Shown in pieces: positions 13,947 to 16,413 of a stretch of DNA of 16,413 nucleotides. How positions within the stretch are numbered: position 1 is the stretch's first letter; the number at the start of each line of letters is the position of its first letter. The stretch lies in NCBI GenBank assembly GCA_049297855.1, contig JBAQVB010000061.1:1-16413 (forward strand), read 5' to 3'. The translations under genes were made by a program, and so were the position numbers. This stretch comes from CAXYVX01 sp049297855 (GTDB lineage Bacteria > Patescibacteriota > Saccharimonadia > Saccharimonadales > Saccharimonadaceae). The notes below the pieces were generated by a model. The model saw only the letters and a list, made by a program, of their open reading frames with translations. It did not search any database and was not told the DNA's origin.

Positions 13947-14732
13947 ATGAAAGTCATCGCCATCACCAACCAAAAAGGCGGCGTCGGCAAGACGACCACC
14001 GCTATTAATTTAGCGTATTACTTCGCCAAAAATCATAATCAACGAGTGTTGTTGGTAGATTTCGATCCGCAAGGCAATGCCAGCTCCGGCCTCGGTATTG
14101 AAAAAACTAAACTAAAATCTCATGATAATCCGGCCGGTTCACCAACTATTGTTGACGCAATCAGTGGTGAAATTGGTTTGGCGGACGTGATTCGACCCAC
14201 TAAATTTAAACAGCTCGATTTGGCGCCGGCCAACCCGACGCTAGCCGATGCCGAAGTCGGACTAGCGAACGACCCAAAACGCTTTACCAAACTACGAGAA
14301 TTATTGGCCACAGTGGCCGACAATTACGATTTAACCTTAATCGACTCACCGCCTTCGCTGTCGTTATTAACGGCTAATGCCTTAGTGGCAGCCGATAATA
14401 TTTTATTACCGCTGCAGGCTGAATTTTACGCGCTCGAGGGCTTGAGCCAACTATTGGAAACGGTCAAGATCATCCGTAAAGGTCTCAACCCGACGCTGGA
14501 AATCATGGGCGTTTTGGTGACGATGTATGACGCCCGCACTGCCCTGTCGCGCGAAGTTTACCAGGAGGTCGCGCACTGTTTTCCGAGTAAAATATTGACG
14601 ACCAAAATTCCGCGCAACGTGCGCTTGGCCGAGGCGCCGAGCCACGGGTTACCGGTGGGCGTTTATGATCGCTTTAGCAAAGGTGCCCGCGCTTACAAAG
14701 CGGCCGCCGAGGAAATTAACCAACATCTCTAG
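13947..14732 (+). CDS. parA: Chromosome-partitioning ATPase ParA (Soj-like)
   Basis: Deviant-Walker ATPase that binds DNA in the ATP dimer state and moves ParB-parS complexes. The 261-aa protein is of normal Soj length with no N-terminal DNA-binding extension (type Ib/chromosomal). It has the deviant Walker A QKGGVGKTT (9-17, signature Lys10), Walker A' LLVDFDPQGNASSGLG (35-50), Walker B LTLIDSPPSLSLLTANAL with its Asp, and the late motifs PLQAEFYALEGL and VLVTMYDART. C-terminal part LAEAPSHGLPVGVYD is typical of the family. An in-frame extension upstream to 13680 runs antisense through parB and is not real; ATG 13947 lies 6 nt after a TATAAT box. It is followed after 38 bp by a terminator. 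Divergence from parB suggests separate control of the two levels. Confidence 0.96.
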   Translation: MKVIAITNQKGGVGKTTTAINLAYYFAKNHNQRVLLVDFDPQGNASSGLGIEKTKLKSHDNPAGSPTIVDAISGEIGLADVIRPTKFKQLDLAPANPTLADAEVGLANDPKRFTKLRELLATVADNYDLTLIDSPPSLSLLTANALVAADNILLPLQAEFYALEGLSQLLETVKIIRKGLNPTLEIMGVLVTMYDARTALSREVYQEVAHCFPSKILTTKIPRNVRLAEAPSHGLPVGVYDRFSKGARAYKAAAEEINQHL

Positions 14733-14770
14733 CTGCCTAACGGATGATAATATTGATAAAAATTAAAAAG

Positions 14771-14797
14771 CCGCTTCTTTTCCTTGACGAGAAGCGG
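14771..14797. terminator. Bidirectional intrinsic terminator, parA / 68-aa gene
   Basis: Stem CCGCTTCT (14771-14778) and AGAAGCGG (14790-14797) with an 11-nt loop. It is followed by TTTTCATTTATTATTTT on the plus strand and, after one further C, by a T-tract (TTTTTAATTTTT) on the minus strand. It suits both parA and the convergent small gene. Confidence 0.85.
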
Positions 14798-14834
14798 TTT
14801 TCATTTATTATTTTAATATTTTTTCTAGTAAAAT

Positions 14835-15041
14835 CTACACTAAACGAAAGCCTTCCATGAGCAACATTACGCCCACGAATGTCGCTAAGTTGATCGCCAA
14901 CGACAGCGTTAACACGCTTTTCGTCAGGATATCACGATCGATATCTTTGAGAAGAATCTCTTTGTGCGCCGCTTCGTTAACCCGTTGCGCAACTGTTTTA
15001 TTAGTTTTTGTTGATTTGTTGTTTGTTGTATTATTTTTCAT
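14835..15041 (-). CDS. Small single-pass membrane protein, unknown
   Basis: A 68-aa protein with no family I recognise. The first 30 residues are polar and Asn/Thr/Lys rich (MKNNTTNNKSTKTNK), residues 17-40 look helical and charged (AQRVNEAAHKEILLKDIDRD), and residues 42-63 form one hydrophobic helix (SVLTLSLAINLATFVGVMLLM), followed by a short tail EGFRLV. A tail-anchored or N-in single-pass topology is likely. Evidence that it is real: a near-consensus promoter (TTGACA-17-TAATAT) ending 9 nt before ATG, a terminator on each side, and no overlap with another gene. No Shine-Dalgarno is seen, so initiation on an almost leaderless mRNA is predicted. It lies where rpmA would normally follow rplU, but it is not L27. 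Confidence 0.7.
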   Translation of the reverse strand: MKNNTTNNKSTKTNKTVAQRVNEAAHKEILLKDIDRDILTKSVLTLSLAINLATFVGVMLLMEGFRLV

Positions 15042-15050
15042 AACGTGTCA

Positions 15051-15079
15051 ATATTATCACAAGCTATATCAAATGTCAA
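15051..15079 (-). promoter_or_regulatory. Promoter of the 68-aa membrane protein gene
   Basis: TTGACA (15074-15079), 17 bp, TAATAT (15051-15056) preceded by TGA, on the minus strand, with 9 nt to the ATG. Consensus -35 plus extended -10 suggest strong expression with a leader of only a few nucleotides. Confidence 0.75.
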
Positions 15080-15109
15080 GTGTTTTAGCATAAGTTACAC
15101 AAAAATAAT

Positions 15110-15138
15110 AATCCGCCACTGTTAAATTATGGCGGATT
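15110..15138 (-). terminator. Terminator hairpin after rplU
   Basis: Nine-bp stem AATCCGCCA (15110-15118) / TGGCGGATT (15130-15138) with an 11-nt loop, 17 bp after the rplU stop; on the minus strand it is followed by ATTATTTTT. It isolates rplU as a single-gene unit. Confidence 0.75.
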
Positions 15139-15155
15139 TTTGACAACACTTGAGA

Positions 15156-15455
15156 TTATTGCGCAATTTTTTCAATCGCTAGCTTGGTGTATTGGTGGCG
15201 CTGACCACGTTTTTTGTTAATACGTTTCTTGGCTTTAAAGCGAATGGCGACCACTTTCTGATCTTTCATCAGTTCGTCCAGCACTTTGGCCGTGACTTGG
15301 CCTTTCTTTAATGTTGTTTTGGCTCCGTCGACCAGCGCCAAAGCGTCAAATTTTATTTGATCGCCAACTTTTTTGTCGTCCAAATGGTCGACCAAAATTT
15401 CATCGTGTTCCGCCACGATAAATTGACTATTGCCACTCTTGATGATTGCTTTCAT
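15156..15455 (-). CDS. rplU: Large ribosomal subunit protein bL21
   Basis: Ribosomal protein bL21, which binds 23S rRNA on the large subunit. The 99-aa length is normal. It opens with MKAIIKSGNSQFIV (usual MYAVIxTGGKQYxV), contains VGDQIKFDALALVDG, and ends with the conserved basic RNA-binding segment RFKAKKRINKKRGQRHQYTKLAIEKI. The start ATG is preceded by AGGAAGGAA (15464-15472), so this gene uses a Shine-Dalgarno, and a leader of about 100 nt follows a good promoter. In most bacteria rpmA (bL27) follows in the same operon; here a terminator follows directly and no bL27 gene is present in the window. Confidence 0.96.
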   Translation of the reverse strand: MKAIIKSGNSQFIVAEHDEILVDHLDDKKVGDQIKFDALALVDGAKTTLKKGQVTAKVLDELMKDQKVVAIRFKAKKRINKKRGQRHQYTKLAIEKIAQ

Positions 15456-15554
15456 CTTATCAGTTCCTTCCTATCGCGATGGTCATTAGAACAAAGCGAT
15501 TCCGCGAGATTTCGGACGCAATCAAACCACTTGATTCACGTTCTCACGAAGTTC
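15456..15554 (-). promoter_or_regulatory. rplU 5' leader with hairpins
   Basis: About 99 nt between the predicted transcription start and ATG. It can form AATCAA-loop-TTGATT (about 15524-15540) and a second hairpin with TCCG/CGGA paired around AAATCTCG (about 15500-15515), followed by the Shine-Dalgarno. Leaders of ribosomal protein genes are often bound by their own product; a bL21 autoregulatory leader is plausible but not shown. Confidence 0.45.
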
Positions 15555-15560
15555 TGTCAT

Positions 15561-15589
15561 ATTTTATCAGATTTGGCGCATCATTTCAA
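15561..15589 (-). promoter_or_regulatory. Promoter of rplU
   Basis: TTGAAA (15584-15589), exactly 17 bp, TAAAAT (15561-15566) preceded by TGA, on the minus strand. Both boxes are near consensus, as expected for a ribosomal protein gene. Confidence 0.78.
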
Positions 15590-15761
15590 GCAACTAATTA
15601 ATCCGTTATCGCACAAATCTCGACCTGTCGCAAGCGTTAGTCGTGCGCTTACCCAAAATTCGAGAGCCAAACGGTCAGACATGGAGCTAGAGCAAACTCT
15701 GCGCACATCGCTTAATGCAATTTACGATGCATCGATCAATGAAAAATAGATATGCAAGTTA

Positions 15762-15790
15762 AATCCCCGCGCCAAATTGACGCGGGGATT
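15762..15790 (-). terminator. Terminator hairpin after the cysteine-rich gene
   Basis: Perfect 10-bp GC-rich stem AATCCCCGCG (15762-15771) / CGCGGGGATT (15781-15790), 9-nt loop, 15 bp after the minus-strand stop at 15806. The T-tract after it on the minus strand is weak (TTTAACTTG), and there is none on the plus strand. The 170 bp between here and the rplU promoter (15590-15761) holds no convincing gene; a 22-codon frame at 15682-15750 (+) is noted elsewhere. Confidence 0.65.
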
Positions 15791-15805
15791 GTAGGGAATG
15801 AAAAA

Positions 15806-16387
15806 TCACGCAAAAAAGAAGTCCGTGGCAATAGTGCATTTGCGCGAACTAGGTAGCTCTTTGATCGCAAAAGACATGCGATCCAAATCTTTCGGTAAGC
15901 AATTGCTTTTAAACAACTCAACCAAAAATTTGATCGCATTTTGTTTGTTGGCACACTCGGTTAGCTGATTGTCGATCTGTTCCAAGCAAATGCGAGTTGC
16001 ATATGCTGCAGATTTAGTTTCATGAAAATCTCTCAGCATCTCGGCGCTCACTTGAACACATCCATTCAAACGTCCGTTCAAATACAAGAGACTCAACTCG
16101 CCGTTCACAATCTGCTGAAGAGCAGAAGCTCGCGCGCACTCAAGGTGTAACATGATTGTATAAACGCAATATCTGAGCGCGTGTTGTTTAGATGTTTCAA
16201 TTAGCCATAGTCCATGTTTGTTATTATATTGTTCAAGACCCCAGAGTAAAAACTCTGCGCTCTCTCTGGAGTCGTCAATCAACAAACTAATAGGGCTGAG
16301 CAGGTCTAGGATCTGCTGCCTTAGGCCACTACGATCAATGAGATCGCTCAGTCGCAGCCAATCTTCCTCTTCGTTTATGCAATCCAT
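15806..16387 (-). CDS. Cysteine-rich hypothetical protein, possibly 5'-truncated
   Basis: No family recognised. From ATG 16387 the protein is 193 aa, predicted largely helical, acidic at the start (MDCINEEEDWLRLSDLIDRS), with no membrane segment or signal peptide. It has eight cysteines scattered singly (as in RYCVY, LECAR, NGCVQ, RICLEQ, TECANK, SNCLPK, RKCTI), not in CxxC pairs, whereas ftsE, ftsX, prfB, LOG, parB and the sortase-like protein have none. Codons also differ: AGA three times, AGG, ATA and several CTA. The frame stays open to the right edge, with a TTG at 16397-16399, so the true start may be outside. The -10 pattern seen at other genes is missing here. Followed by a GC-rich hairpin. 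Possibly acquired; that is an inference from composition. Confidence 0.6.
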   Translation of the reverse strand: MDCINEEEDWLRLSDLIDRSGLRQQILDLLSPISLLIDDSRESAEFLLWGLEQYNNKHGLWLIETSKQHALRYCVYTIMLHLECARASALQQIVNGELSLLYLNGRLNGCVQVSAEMLRDFHETKSAAYATRICLEQIDNQLTECANKQNAIKFLVELFKSNCLPKDLDRMSFAIKELPSSRKCTIATDFFFA

Positions 16388-16413
16388 ATCCCAATACAAA
16401 TTTGATTGGATTA

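Noticed and set aside
13000..14000. parS site near parA/parB
   Set aside because: No match to the TGTTTCACGTGAAACA consensus was seen in the spacer or elsewhere in the window; the inverted repeat found there is explained by the two -10 boxes.
15590..15760. Possible tRNA or small RNA between rplU and the hairpin
   Set aside because: A TTCGAGA string recalls a T-loop, but no acceptor stem, anticodon stem or CCA end could be drawn on either strand.
1..16413. UGA recoding to glycine as in Gracilibacteria/SR1
   Set aside because: RF2 is intact, and ftsE, the HAD gene and the last gene end with TGA at positions that fit family lengths; no internal TGA is needed to read any gene.
1..16413. CRISPR array, insertion sequence or attachment site
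   Set aside because: No spaced direct repeats, transposase or integrase gene, or flanking inverted repeats were found.

Overview
Organism. The window looks like chromosome from a small-genome bacterium of the Candidate Phyla Radiation (Patescibacteria), most likely Saccharibacteria (TM7). This rests on roughly 50% GC, densely packed housekeeping genes, a sortase-like protein beside ftsEX, many AT-rich extended -10 promoters and low cysteine content. It is an inference; no 16S or marker search was possible. UGA is a stop codon here: an RF2 gene is present and ftsE, the HAD gene and the last gene all end in TGA, so the recoded UGA of Gracilibacteria/SR1 does not apply.

Layout. 1-10180 is all minus strand. 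In transcription order it holds rseP and a CPBP membrane protease (3-bp gap), murD, a HAD-like hydrolase, a LOG-family protein with prfB (RF2, 6-bp gap), a sortase-like membrane protein, then ftsE-ftsX (ATGA overlap). 10289-11101 is prmC (+), whose stop overlaps that of an unrecognised polytopic membrane protein (-). lepB (+) diverges from that gene and converges on parB (-). parB and parA are divergent from a 53-bp spacer. The end of the window holds a bidirectional terminator, a 68-aa membrane protein, a terminator, rplU with a long leader, another hairpin, and an atypical cysteine-rich hypothetical gene that may run off the right edge. No tRNA, rRNA, CRISPR, insertion sequence or transposase was seen, and no gene-free stretch exceeds about 300 bp apart from the partly structured 350-bp gap 15456-15805.

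How the genes work together. Envelope growth and division: MurD makes a peptidoglycan precursor, FtsEX is the division ABC module, and LepB, RseP, CPBP and the sortase-like protein process or bind envelope proteins. Translation termination: RF2 and PrmC, which methylates its GGQ loop. Chromosome partition: ParA and ParB. The strongest system-level signal is transcriptional. Nine genes have a -10 box only 6-7 nt before the start codon, which predicts leaderless mRNAs, whereas rseP, the sortase-like gene and rplU have real leaders with Shine-Dalgarno (SD) sites and ftsX has an SD inside ftsE. This rule also decides several starts (murD, prmC, parB, the membrane protein). The second main oddity is that the sortase-like protein has no cysteine at all, although its histidine and arginine are kept.
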